A DNA stretch of 64,000 bases from Gemmataceae bacterium (GTDB taxonomy: Bacteria; Planctomycetota; Planctomycetia; Gemmatales; Gemmataceae), in assembly GCA_019636445.1 (NCBI GenBank), contig JAHBXO010000012.1, forward strand, positions 62,001 to 126,000, written 5' to 3'. Shown one piece after another: positions 26,263 to 34,294 of this stretch; position 1 is the first letter of the stretch; each line of letters starts with the position of its first letter. The notes under the pieces are model-generated. The model worked only from the letters and a program-made list of their open reading frames with translations, was not told where the DNA came from and searched no databases. Made by a program: the position numbers and the translations under genes.

Positions 26263-27123
26263 TCAAGTCCCGACCGGGTTCGACAGCGTACCGATGCCGC
26301 CGATGGTGATGTCGACCGTATCGCCCGGTTTGAGTGTGAAGGCATCCGGCGGGACGATGCCGGTGCCGGTCAGCAGCAGGACGCCGTGCGGGAATTCGTT
26401 TTCGGTGCCGAGCCACTTCACCAGGTCGTGCGGCGTCCGCGCCATCATCGCAAGGCTCGTCTTCCCTTCGAAGGCCACCTGACCGGCGCGACGGATGACG
26501 AGTGTGATCTCCGTCTCCTCCAGTTTGGGCATCGCCGCGACGGGCGTGACCACCGGACCGATCGAGCACGACTTCGCGTAGATCTTCGCCTGCGGCAGGT
26601 AAAGCGGATTCTCGCCTTCGATGTCGCGGGCGCTGACGTCGTTGCCGATGGTATACCCGACGATGCGCAGGTCGGACGATACGACGAGCGTGAGTTCCGG
26701 TTCCGGCACGCTCCAGGTGCTGTCGGCCCGCACGCGGATCGCGTCGCCGGGGTTCACGACGCGCTCGGGTGTCGCCTTCATGAACAGTTCGGGTCGCGGA
26801 GCCGAGTAGACCTTGTCGTAGAACTGGGCGGCGCCAACCGACTCCTCCTGTCGGGCGATCTTGCTGCGCTTGTACGTGACACCCGCGGCCCAGATCTCCT
26901 GACGATCGACCGGAGCGAGGTACGTCAGCCCGGCAGCGGGTTCGGGCGGGATGGCGGGGTCGACGAGGCCTCGCGCCGCCTCGCACGGGTTCGGCAGCGA
27001 GAGAAGGTCCGCCAGGCAGCGCACCGTCGGATGGCGCGACACGCTCAGCGGAATGGCCTTGTCGCCCTCGATCATCACGACCGTCACCGCGCCGCTGGCG
27101 CGCCGCACCTTACCGAATTGCAT
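26263..27123 (-). CDS. Fumarylacetoacetate hydrolase (FAH) family protein
   Basis: The 286-residue protein has the FAH C-terminal fold. Marks are IWAAGVTYKRSK, VNPGDAIRVRADSTWSVPEPEL (the metal-binding EPE pattern), GYTIGNDVSARDIEG, and VLLLTGTGIVPPDAF near the end. The N-terminal 70 residues form a short beta domain. Its pattern is closest to 2-dehydro-3-deoxy-D-arabinonate dehydratase types, so sugar-acid breakdown is a plausible role; no sugar operon surrounds it. A hydrolase or isomerase acting on another 2-oxo acid is possible. Confidence 0.82.
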   Translation of the reverse strand: MQFGKVRRASGAVTVVMIEGDKAIPLSVSRHPTVRCLADLLSLPNPCEAARGLVDPAIPPEPAAGLTYLAPVDRQEIWAAGVTYKRSKIARQEESVGAAQFYDKVYSAPRPELFMKATPERVVNPGDAIRVRADSTWSVPEPELTLVVSSDLRIVGYTIGNDVSARDIEGENPLYLPQAKIYAKSCSIGPVVTPVAAMPKLEETEITLVIRRAGQVAFEGKTSLAMMARTPHDLVKWLGTENEFPHGVLLLTGTGIVPPDAFTLKPGDTVDITIGGIGTLSNPVGT

Positions 27124-27156
27124 GGGAAACCCCGGGAGAAGTTCGATAAGGGCAGT

Positions 27157-28149
27157 CTACGATTCGCGAACGTGGGCGGCCTCGGCTTCCACGCGATCCG
27201 CGAGTTCGGGCGTGTACGGCACAGCTTCGCCCGGTTCGGGCGCGACGGGGACCAGCCGGTGGACGATGGCGGCGATCAACGCTTCGATTCCCGCCCCGGT
27301 CGAGGCGGAAACCGGGAGCGCGCCGACGGGGGGCACGAATGCCGCTGGGCAATCGCACTTGTTGACGACGAGAATCGGTTCGCCGCTGTCGGGAAAGATC
27401 GGATTCGGGTCGGTGCCGTCGAGCAGCCAAACGACGAGATCGGCCTGGTCGAGGAACCGACGCGCAAGCGCAATGCCTTCGGCTTCGAGCGATTCGGTCG
27501 CACGGCGAAGGCCAGCGGTATCCGCCAGCTCCACCGGCCACCCGTCGAGGGCGACAAACGTCGTCACGACGTCGCGCGTCGTGCCGGCGACCGGCGAAAC
27601 GATGCTGCGCTCGAAGCCGGCGATGGCGTTCACGAGGGAGCTTTTTCCGGCGTTCGGCGCGCCGGCGATCACGACCTTCCACGGTACAACAAGATGCCGG
27701 CCGACCGGCGCGAGGGCCGCCAGACGGGGAAGGTTTCGAGGATCGCGGATGGCGCGATCGAATGCGCCGTGCGCCTGGTCGAGGAGGATCGCGGCGGTGC
27801 GCAAGGTTCGCGCATGCTCAACCGGCACCCGGGGACCGCTCGGACGTTCGTCCGCGGGCTTCGCCAGGCAGCCATTGTCCTCAAACAGCCTTTGCAAGCG
27901 TTTGACGACCTGAGTTCCACCGTGGGCGTGGATCTCGATCGTCGGCTCCGGTACGACGCGCGTCACGGCGAGCACGACTTCGTCGTCGAGCATGCCGAGC
28001 CAGGTTCGATGGAGGATCGGCGAATCGGGCAACGGCCTCCCGACGGAACGGAAATGTTTGCGGACGATCGGCCACGCGTCCGGACCCGCGACTTCCAGCA
28101 CGGCAATGGCGCCGATGCCGGGTGGCGTCAGTAGCGCGACGGTCGTCAC
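27157..28149 (-). CDS. Short MnmE-like GTPase lacking the C-terminal CxGK motif
   Basis: The 330-residue protein starts VALLTPPGIGAIAVLEVAGPDA, the MnmE N-terminal signature. The G domain has GAPNAGKS (163-170), GTTRD (189-193), DTAG (210-213) and NKCD (263-266), all intact. True MnmE has about 450 residues and ends in C-I-G-K, needed for U34 tRNA modification; this protein ends AEAAHVRES with no such motif, and the helical domain is short. It may be a paralogue with another role or a lineage-specific reduced form. The GTG start overlaps the coaX stop by four bases, so it is translationally coupled to the argS-obgE-coaX run. Confidence 0.8.
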   Translation of the reverse strand: MTTVALLTPPGIGAIAVLEVAGPDAWPIVRKHFRSVGRPLPDSPILHRTWLGMLDDEVVLAVTRVVPEPTIEIHAHGGTQVVKRLQRLFEDNGCLAKPADERPSGPRVPVEHARTLRTAAILLDQAHGAFDRAIRDPRNLPRLAALAPVGRHLVVPWKVVIAGAPNAGKSSLVNAIAGFERSIVSPVAGTTRDVVTTFVALDGWPVELADTAGLRRATESLEAEGIALARRFLDQADLVVWLLDGTDPNPIFPDSGEPILVVNKCDCPAAFVPPVGALPVSASTGAGIEALIAAIVHRLVPVAPEPGEAVPYTPELADRVEAEAAHVRES

Positions 28150-28886
28150 GGCAAGCCCTCGGCAGCGAGTCGAATGCCTTCGAGCGTGAGCATCGGCGCG
28201 TGGATCAATGGGGGCAGGAGTTTATCGATCAGCAATTCGGCGTCTCCGCCGGTAACGATCGTCTTCTGGCGATCGCGAGGCACATCGCGCAGCCAGAGGG
28301 ATCGGGAGTAATTGCAGGCGCCCACAATGGAAAGGTAAATGCCGTTGCGGATCGCGTCGACCGTGTTCTTGCCGCCCTCGCCGCCCATGTTCTCCGCGAA
28401 ATCCACCTCCGGCAACCGGGCCGTCCCCGCGGCCAGCGCCTTCGCCATCATGCGAAAGCCGGGAAGGATCGCTCCGCCCAGGAACTCGCCGTCCTCGCCG
28501 ACGTGATTGATGACAACCGCCGTGCCGACCTGGACGACCAGCATTGGCCCCGGGCCGTGCAGTCGATGGGCCGCCAACGATGCGCACAGTCGGTCGATGC
28601 CGACCCTCAAGGGGTCCGTCAGGTCCGTTTTCAGCGGGATCTGCGTGAACGAATCGATGACGGTGACCGGTTCGGATCGCGATTCGATCCAGCGAGTGAA
28701 CCGACAAGCCCGTTCCGGATGCACGCTCGCGACGGCCCAGTTCACCGGCCCGGATCGCGCGGCGATCTCGCGATTCCATTCCTCCTCGTCGTCGCCGAGG
28801 TTCGAGACTCGTTCGACTCGTCCGCCCTCGCACCAGCCCCATTTGATCCGGCTGTTGCCGATGTCCACCACAATATCCGGCGTCAT
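28146..28886 (-). CDS. coaX: Type III pantothenate kinase
   Basis: The 246-residue protein phosphorylates pantothenate in CoA synthesis. The N-terminal phosphate loop is DIVVDIGNSRIKWGW, the middle motif is DPLRVGIDRLCASLAA, and the adenosine or metal motif is VVQVGTAVVINHVGEDGEFLGG. GGAILPG and TIVTGGDAELL are also family marks. Compared with typical CoaX the 'GTA' replaces the usual 'GTAxTxD', with VINHV after it, so the aspartate is missing. The gene overlaps both neighbours by four bases (obgE before it, the MnmE-like gene after). Confidence 0.85.
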   Translation of the reverse strand: MTPDIVVDIGNSRIKWGWCEGGRVERVSNLGDDEEEWNREIAARSGPVNWAVASVHPERACRFTRWIESRSEPVTVIDSFTQIPLKTDLTDPLRVGIDRLCASLAAHRLHGPGPMLVVQVGTAVVINHVGEDGEFLGGAILPGFRMMAKALAAGTARLPEVDFAENMGGEGGKNTVDAIRNGIYLSIVGACNYSRSLWLRDVPRDRQKTIVTGGDAELLIDKLLPPLIHAPMLTLEGIRLAAEGLP

Positions 28887-29953
28887 GACGGCGACTCGCG
28901 GATGGCCTTCTCCAACGGGAATTCGATCGGCTTCCGCTTAGCAGCCTCCACGGCTTCCTCTCGCTTCAACTCCGCGATCGTCTGCGCCACGCGCCCGACG
29001 AGTTGCGCCAGCCCCTGCCCCGTGACGGACGAGATCAGCAGCACCTCCTGGCCCAACTCGGCCGCGAGCCGATCGCGCACCGCCTCGGAGTCGGTCAACT
29101 CCGCCTTGCTGACGCAGATCACTTCCGGCTTCTCGGCCAGCGGCAGGCTGTAGAGGCTCAGTTCCTTGCGGATCGCGCGGTAGTTCTCGACCGGATCGCG
29201 TTCGTCCGTGGGGAACGGCTCGACGAGGTGGACGAGCACGCGCGTGCGCTCGACGTGTCGAAGGAACTCGTGCCCGAGTCCGACGCCTTGCGCAGCACCT
29301 TCGATGAGGCCCGGCAGGTCGGCGAGGACGAAGCCGTGGTCGCCGCCGACGTTGACGATACCAAGGTTCGGCGACTTGGTCGTGAACGGATAATCGGCGA
29401 TCTCCGGCGTCGCCCGGCTGAGCCGCGAGAGCAGAGTCGACTTTCCGGCGTTCGGGAAGCCGACCAGGCCGGCGTCGGCGATCACCTTGAGTTCCAAGGA
29501 AATCCAGCGTTCCTCGCCGTCGTCTCCGGGGCCGAACTGGCGCGGCGTGCGGTTCGTCGCGGTGGCATAGTACTTGTTCCCGCGCCCGCCCTTGCCCCCC
29601 TGCCCGACCGTCACCTCGTCGCCGACATTCACGAGGTCCTTGAGGATGTTGCCCCGATCGCGGTCGCGGACGATGGTTCCGGGCGGTACGGGAATAATCA
29701 GGTCGGCCGCGTCCTTGCCGGCGCAGAGCGAGGTGCCGCCGGGGTCGCCGGGCTTGGCCTTCCAGTGCTTCTTGGTGGTGAGCGGCGCGAGGTTGTCGGC
29801 GTTCGCGACGGCGCGCACGATGACCGACCCACCGTCGCCGCCATCGCCGCCGTCCGGCCCGCCGCGCGGCACGTACTTCTCCCGGCGGAACGAGACCATG
29901 CCCCGCCCGCCATCCCCGCCCCGCACGTAGAGTTCGACACGATCGACAAACAT
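28883..29953 (-). CDS. obgE: Obg-family ribosome-assembly GTPase
   Basis: The 356-residue protein has the glycine-rich Obg domain (1-158: VRGGDGGRGMVSFRREKYVP and GGPDGGDGGDGGSVIV). The G domain follows with G1 GFPNAGKST, the switch GIVNVGG...VLADLPGLIEGAAQG, and a G4 site that reads VSKAEL instead of NKxD. It acts in 50S assembly and stringent-type control in other bacteria. The ATG at 29953 begins the Obg domain; a longer frame upstream runs through argS. It follows argS by eight bases and overlaps coaX by four, so the cluster is an operon. Confidence 0.93.
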   Translation of the reverse strand: MFVDRVELYVRGGDGGRGMVSFRREKYVPRGGPDGGDGGDGGSVIVRAVANADNLAPLTTKKHWKAKPGDPGGTSLCAGKDAADLIIPVPPGTIVRDRDRGNILKDLVNVGDEVTVGQGGKGGRGNKYYATATNRTPRQFGPGDDGEERWISLELKVIADAGLVGFPNAGKSTLLSRLSRATPEIADYPFTTKSPNLGIVNVGGDHGFVLADLPGLIEGAAQGVGLGHEFLRHVERTRVLVHLVEPFPTDERDPVENYRAIRKELSLYSLPLAEKPEVICVSKAELTDSEAVRDRLAAELGQEVLLISSVTGQGLAQLVGRVAQTIAELKREEAVEAAKRKPIEFPLEKAIRESPS

Positions 29954-29961
29954 GATTTCCC

Positions 29962-31782
29962 TTACATCCGCTCCACGGTGCGGATGCCCAACAGGTTGAG
30001 GACCAGCTGAATCGCGCGGGCCACGAGGTCGACCAGAACGAGCCGGCTGTCCCGCAGGTCCGGCGTTTCGGCCTTCAGCACCGGGCAAGCCTCGAAAAAC
30101 GTGCTATAGGCTTTCGCCAGGTCCCAAAGATACGCGGTCAGGTAATGTGGCAGATATTCCGTCGCCGCCGCGTCGATGGCCTCGGGAAGCTTCAGCAGTT
30201 GCACGACCAGAGCGCGTTCCTGCGGCGTCGTGATCATGACCTTCGGCAACTGAGCCTTGAATGCCATCTCGTCGATGTCGCCCTTTCGGAAGATGCTCCG
30301 GCAGCGAGCGTAGGCGTACTGCATGTACGTCGCCGTGTTCCCCTCGGTCGCGAGCATCTTGTCGTAATCGAAGATGTAATCGCTCGTCCGGTTGCCGCTC
30401 AGGTCGGCGTACTTCACCGCTCCGTAGCCGACCGTCTCCGCGATCGTCCGCTTCACGTCGTCCGTTAGTTCCGGCACTTCGTGGCCGACGGCCTTCCGAG
30501 ACGCGTAGCTCTCTTCGTACTTCTTCAGTCCCAGTTCCGCCGCCTCGTCGAGCAGCGCCGCGAGCTCGACCGTGCCGCCGTCGCGCGTCCGGTACGGTTT
30601 CTTGTCGCGGCCGAGGATCGAGCCGAACTGAACGTGCTGGAAATCGACGTTCGTATAGCCCCATCGCTTCGCGTTCGCGAAGAGCGTCTTGAAGTGCAGC
30701 GCCTGCCGGGCATCCACGACGTAGAGCATCACGTCCGGCTTCCAAGTCTCGACGCGATACTTGATCGTGGCGAGGTCGGTCGTCGTGTAGGTGAACGCGC
30801 CGTCCCGCTTGCGGATCAACGCGGGAGGCTCTTCCTTCTTGGCCTGTTCGTCGTCCTTCGGAATGATTCCCTTGGCGTTCGGCACCACGACGGCCCCGTT
30901 GCTCTCGACGGCAATCTTCTTCGCGAGCAGGTCCTCGACGATGCCGGGCAGCATCGAATGATAGAAGCTCTCGCCGAGGGCGTGGTCGATCTTTACGTCG
31001 AGTCGTTCGTAGATCGGTTGCAGCATCTCCAGACAAGCCGGCATGAATTTCTTCCAGAGCGCGACATTCTCCGGATCGCCGGCGTGCAGCTTGGCCGTCT
31101 CCTGACGGCAGGCGTCCATGATGTCGCCGGTCGCCGTCTCTTCGTCGTCTTCGCTGGCCTTCGCCAGGTTTCGAACGAGAATGTAGAGCCGCGCCAGCTC
31201 GCGCACGGGATCGGCGGCATAGGCCGCGTCGTCGCGGTGGTGCTTATAGCCGTAGATCAGGATGCCGAACTGCGTGCCCCAGTCGCCGAGGTGGTTGTCG
31301 CCGACGACGGTGTGGCCGCAGAACCGCAGGATACGCACGAGCGCATCCCCGATGATCGTGCTGCGAAGGTGGCCGACGTGCAACGGCTTCGCCACGTTCG
31401 GGCCGCTCAGGTCGATGACGAACGTCTTGGGCTTCGCGACCGACGGCACGCCGAGGCGAGCGTCCTTCGCCATCGCCGCAATCTGCAATTCGAGGTACGA
31501 CGGCTTCAACTTGATGTTGATGAACCCTGGCCCCGCGACGGTCGCGGACTCGATCAGATCGTTCGCGGGAATCTTCGCAATGATCGCCTTCGCCAGCTCC
31601 GGCGGCTTCTGGCCGACGGCCTTCGCCAGCGCCATCGCGAAGTTCGCCTGGTAATCGCCGTGGTCGGCGTTCGCGGCCGGCTTCACCATCGCCAGATAGT
31701 CGGCCACCTTCGCGCGGTCCGGCGACAGTTCCGCGAGGATTGGCTCGAACAAGTCTCGAATGGCAACCACCAGGCTCATCAT
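29962..31782 (-). CDS. argS: Arginyl-tRNA synthetase
   Basis: The 606-residue class I synthetase charges tRNA-Arg. An N-terminal Add1-like domain precedes the catalytic core, where NVAKPLHVGHLRST carries the HIGH motif (135-138). DNHLGDWGTQFGIL and GAFTYTTTDLATIKYR are family signatures, and the C-terminal anticodon domain holds YMQYAYARCRSIFRK. The KMSK motif is not obvious, as in many ArgS proteins. Two consecutive ATG codons occur (31782 and 31779); GGGGA lies just upstream and slightly favours the second. It heads the argS-obgE-coaX-MnmE-like cluster. Confidence 0.95.
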   Translation of the reverse strand: MMSLVVAIRDLFEPILAELSPDRAKVADYLAMVKPAANADHGDYQANFAMALAKAVGQKPPELAKAIIAKIPANDLIESATVAGPGFINIKLKPSYLELQIAAMAKDARLGVPSVAKPKTFVIDLSGPNVAKPLHVGHLRSTIIGDALVRILRFCGHTVVGDNHLGDWGTQFGILIYGYKHHRDDAAYAADPVRELARLYILVRNLAKASEDDEETATGDIMDACRQETAKLHAGDPENVALWKKFMPACLEMLQPIYERLDVKIDHALGESFYHSMLPGIVEDLLAKKIAVESNGAVVVPNAKGIIPKDDEQAKKEEPPALIRKRDGAFTYTTTDLATIKYRVETWKPDVMLYVVDARQALHFKTLFANAKRWGYTNVDFQHVQFGSILGRDKKPYRTRDGGTVELAALLDEAAELGLKKYEESYASRKAVGHEVPELTDDVKRTIAETVGYGAVKYADLSGNRTSDYIFDYDKMLATEGNTATYMQYAYARCRSIFRKGDIDEMAFKAQLPKVMITTPQERALVVQLLKLPEAIDAAATEYLPHYLTAYLWDLAKAYSTFFEACPVLKAETPDLRDSRLVLVDLVARAIQLVLNLLGIRTVERM

Positions 31783-31868
31783 TGTCCCCGAAACAATCGT
31801 CGGCCGGTCGGCACCCCACGCGGGACGCCGGCAGGCCGACGATGAAATTCTACGGAATCGCTATCGAA

Positions 31869-32276
31869 TCAGTCGATTTCCTTTTCCCAATCGACCGGCT
31901 TGGCGTCGGCCCACACTTCGTCGAGCCGATAATAATCGCGCGTGTCGGGGTCGAAGACGTGGACCATCACGTCGCCGTAGTCCTGTACCACCCACTTGCT
32001 GGCCTCGTAGCCGTTCACGCCCATGCGCGTGTCGCCGGCCGCCCGCATCGCCGCGTCCACTTCCTCAACGATCGTGTGCACCTGCCGCCGGCTCGCGCCG
32101 GTGGCGAGCACGAAGAAGTCGAACTCCGTGGTAATGTCGCGGAGATCGAAGACTTCGACCTTGTCGCCCTTGTTCTCGCGGGCCACCTTGGCGGCGAGAC
32201 AGGCGCGGTGCAGGCCGCTGGGAAGATTGGCACGAGACGCGATGGGAGCGGGAATCGCTCCGTTGGAGATCGGCAT
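31869..32276 (-). CDS. rsfS: Ribosomal silencing factor RsfS
   Basis: The 135-residue product contains the RsfS/Iojap domain: VFDLRDITTEFDFFVLATG, ASRRQVHTIVEEVDAAM, and WVVQDYGDVMVHVFDPDTRDYYRLDEVW. RsfS binds uL14 and blocks subunit joining when nutrients are low. The ATG at 32276 (MPISNGAI) is chosen because upstream frame sequence lacks homology; its ribosome-binding site is weak, so the exact start is uncertain. It precedes argS by 86 bases on the same strand. Confidence 0.88.
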   Translation of the reverse strand: MPISNGAIPAPIASRANLPSGLHRACLAAKVARENKGDKVEVFDLRDITTEFDFFVLATGASRRQVHTIVEEVDAAMRAAGDTRMGVNGYEASKWVVQDYGDVMVHVFDPDTRDYYRLDEVWADAKPVDWEKEID

Positions 32277-32593
32277 CGGAGTGGCGACGTTGTTCAAGCG
32301 GCCTCCGGGGGTGGAATGGGTCCTCCCGATGGCCGTTGGTGCTGGGGCAAGATCGATACTCGATTTGCCGTGAGCGTGGGTCCGGCCCTCGGGAAAGGGT
32401 GAAGATACGGAAACGGCGGCGCGGGACAACGAACCCGGCCGCCTATCGGAATCTTCGACGCGTCCATCGTAAAAATCAACAGTCATTTTGGATTTCGCCG
32501 GGAATTCATGGATTGAAAGACGGACACGCGCCGGACGCGCGGGTTCGCGGTCGGTATGCTGACGCCATTCGCTACCTCTTCGAGCGCCCCGCC
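32277..32593. other. Intergenic region without a recognised gene
   Basis: This 317-base gap separates rsfS from the divergent dehydrogenase gene. The rsfS frame stays open into it, but the predicted residues are unlike any RsfS. A short AT-rich patch near 32470-32500 could hold a promoter. Nothing else was identified. Confidence 0.4.
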
Positions 32594-33583
32594 ATGAACC
32601 GCGTGCTGATCGGCCCCGCCCCGCTCCGCGAGATCCCGGAAGCCTACGTGCCCGTGCTGGAAGCCGCCGGCCTCGTGCCCGTCTTCGGGCCGGTCACGCC
32701 GAAGTTCACCGAAGCGCAGGTCGCCGAACTCCTCCCCGGTTGCGTGGCGTCGCTCGCCGGTTCGGAGCCGTACTCTCCCACCGTCATCGCGGCGGCGGCG
32801 AAGCAAGGGTTGAAGGTGATCGCCCGCGCCGGCGTCGGGTACGACGAGGTGAACGTGTCCGCCGCCACGGAGCACGGCGTCGCCGTCACGATCGCGGCCG
32901 GCTCCAACCAACTCGCCGTGGCCGAGCACACCTTCATGCTGATTCTTGCGCTGGCGCGGAAACTCCTTCCGCAGCATGCCGCCACGAAGGCCGGCCAGTG
33001 GCCCCGCAAGGCCAACGAACCGATCCGCGGCAAGACCCTCGGCGTCATCGGCGTCGGCCGGATCGGCCACGAGGTCATCCGCCTCGGCCACGCGTTCGGC
33101 ATGAACCTCCTCGCCTGCGAGATCGCGCCGGACCACCTCTTCTTCGAACGCTTCGGCGCCAAACTTGTCAGCGCCGACGAGGTCTTCGCCCAGGCCGACT
33201 ACGTCACGCTGCACACGCCGATGACGCCATTGACGGAACACATGGTGAACGAACGGACGCTCGGCCTCATGAAACCGACGGCATACCTCGTCAACACCTC
33301 GCGCGGTCCGGTCGTGGATGAAGGAGCCTTGTTGAAGGCCCTGACCGAAAAGAAAATCGCCGGCGCGGCCCTCGACGTCTTCGAGCACGAACCGGCCAAG
33401 CAGAACCCGCTCTTCGCCCTCGACAACGTCGTCCTCACCGCGCACACCGCCGGCGTGGACACCCGAAGCATCCGCGACATGGCCACCTACGCGGCCCGTG
33501 CCATCGTGAAACTCCTCGCGAAGGAGTGGCCCGACGAATGGGTCGTCAATCCCGAAGTTCGCTCGCGCTATTTCGCAGGATAA
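32594..33583 (+). CDS. D-isomer-specific 2-hydroxyacid dehydrogenase (PGDH-like)
   Basis: The 329-residue protein has an N-terminal substrate domain and an NAD domain with GVGRIG (153-158). The catalytic set fits R237 (VNTSRGPVVDE), E266 (DVFEHEP) and H284 (VLTAHTAG). RAGVGYDEVNVSA is the family loop that contacts substrate. It lacks the C-terminal ACT domain of full SerA, so it could be a short phosphoglycerate dehydrogenase, hydroxypyruvate reductase or another 2-hydroxyacid dehydrogenase. No serine-pathway genes are nearby. The ATG at 32594 starts the homology. Confidence 0.87.
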   Translation: MNRVLIGPAPLREIPEAYVPVLEAAGLVPVFGPVTPKFTEAQVAELLPGCVASLAGSEPYSPTVIAAAAKQGLKVIARAGVGYDEVNVSAATEHGVAVTIAAGSNQLAVAEHTFMLILALARKLLPQHAATKAGQWPRKANEPIRGKTLGVIGVGRIGHEVIRLGHAFGMNLLACEIAPDHLFFERFGAKLVSADEVFAQADYVTLHTPMTPLTEHMVNERTLGLMKPTAYLVNTSRGPVVDEGALLKALTEKKIAGAALDVFEHEPAKQNPLFALDNVVLTAHTAGVDTRSIRDMATYAARAIVKLLAKEWPDEWVVNPEVRSRYFAG

Positions 33584-33609
33584 GGCGAGCGGCACGAAAT
33601 GATTTACCC

Positions 33610-33667
33610 GTAGGACGGACTTCTAGTCCGTCCGAACTTGGAGAGACGGACTTGAAGTCCGTCCTAC
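33610..33667. repeat. Palindromic repeat (GGACGGACT family)
   Basis: Perfect 13-base arms at 33610-33622 and 33655-33667 enclose two smaller inverted units built from ACGGACT/AGTCCGT, so the element can fold as a cruciform or two nested hairpins. It lies directly after the dehydrogenase gene. It may act as a terminator or be one member of a dispersed repeat family. Confidence 0.75.
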
Positions 33668-33783
33668 AATGGGAATCGTTCTTGTTCCGAACTTCGAAGT
33701 GCTATCAGGCACGCTACCACCGCGCGGAACCAGCTCCGCGATTCGTCGAGGTGGGCCAGGAACAACGCCGTGTTCGAGATGGA

Positions 33784-34266
33784 ATGGTGGAGAAGGGCGC
33801 GGAGGGTGACGGTGTGGTGATTCTCTTCCTCCACGGCTGGCACTCGCTTCCGGGCGGCGTCAAACCGACCTACCTGAGAGACCACGGCCACACTGTCATC
33901 AATCCGGCTCTCGATGACGATGATTTCGAGACCGCTGTCCGCACCGCCCAAGAAGCATTCGACAAACATCTGCCTCAAGTCGTGGTCGGCAGTTCCCGTG
34001 GCGGCGCAGTCGCCATGAACATCAGCAGCGGCGATGCCAAGCTCGTCCTGCTCTGCCCGGCCTGGAAGAATTGGGGCACGGTGAAGTCGGTCAGACCCGA
34101 CACCGTGATCCTGCACAGCCGGGCCGACGACGTGATCCCATTTGCCGACAGCGATGAGTTGGCGAGCAAGAGCGGGGCCAAGTTGATCGAAGTCGGCAGC
34201 GATCACCGACTGGCCGACCCGGAACCGCTGGCAACGATGCTGAGGGCGTGTGAGGTTGCGGGATGA
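33784..34266 (+). CDS. Small alpha/beta-hydrolase-fold protein
   Basis: The 160-residue protein begins a Rossmann-like strand (GVVILFLHGWHSLPGG) with the oxyanion HG motif. The nucleophile elbow is VVGSSRGGAVA (G-x-S-x-G-G). LHSRADDVIPFADSDEL supplies the acid, and GSDHRLADPEPL the histidine, so the triad looks complete. It resembles short esterases of the YqiA/RsbQ-like type. The frame is open further upstream through a palindromic repeat, but domain homology begins at about 33820; the ATG at 33784 is the most sensible start, without a clear ribosome-binding site. The substrate is unknown. Confidence 0.72.
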   Translation: MVEKGAEGDGVVILFLHGWHSLPGGVKPTYLRDHGHTVINPALDDDDFETAVRTAQEAFDKHLPQVVVGSSRGGAVAMNISSGDAKLVLLCPAWKNWGTVKSVRPDTVILHSRADDVIPFADSDELASKSGAKLIEVGSDHRLADPEPLATMLRACEVAG

Positions 34267-34294
34267 AGCCGATCTCGAAGAAACCTTAGTGTGG

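Noticed and set aside
33664-33790. Minus-strand fragment that reads like the end of a protein (FLAHLDESRSWFRAV)
   Set aside because: It could be a gene remnant, but no family was recognised, and the frame upstream is antisense to the hydrolase. Too little remains to call a pseudogene.
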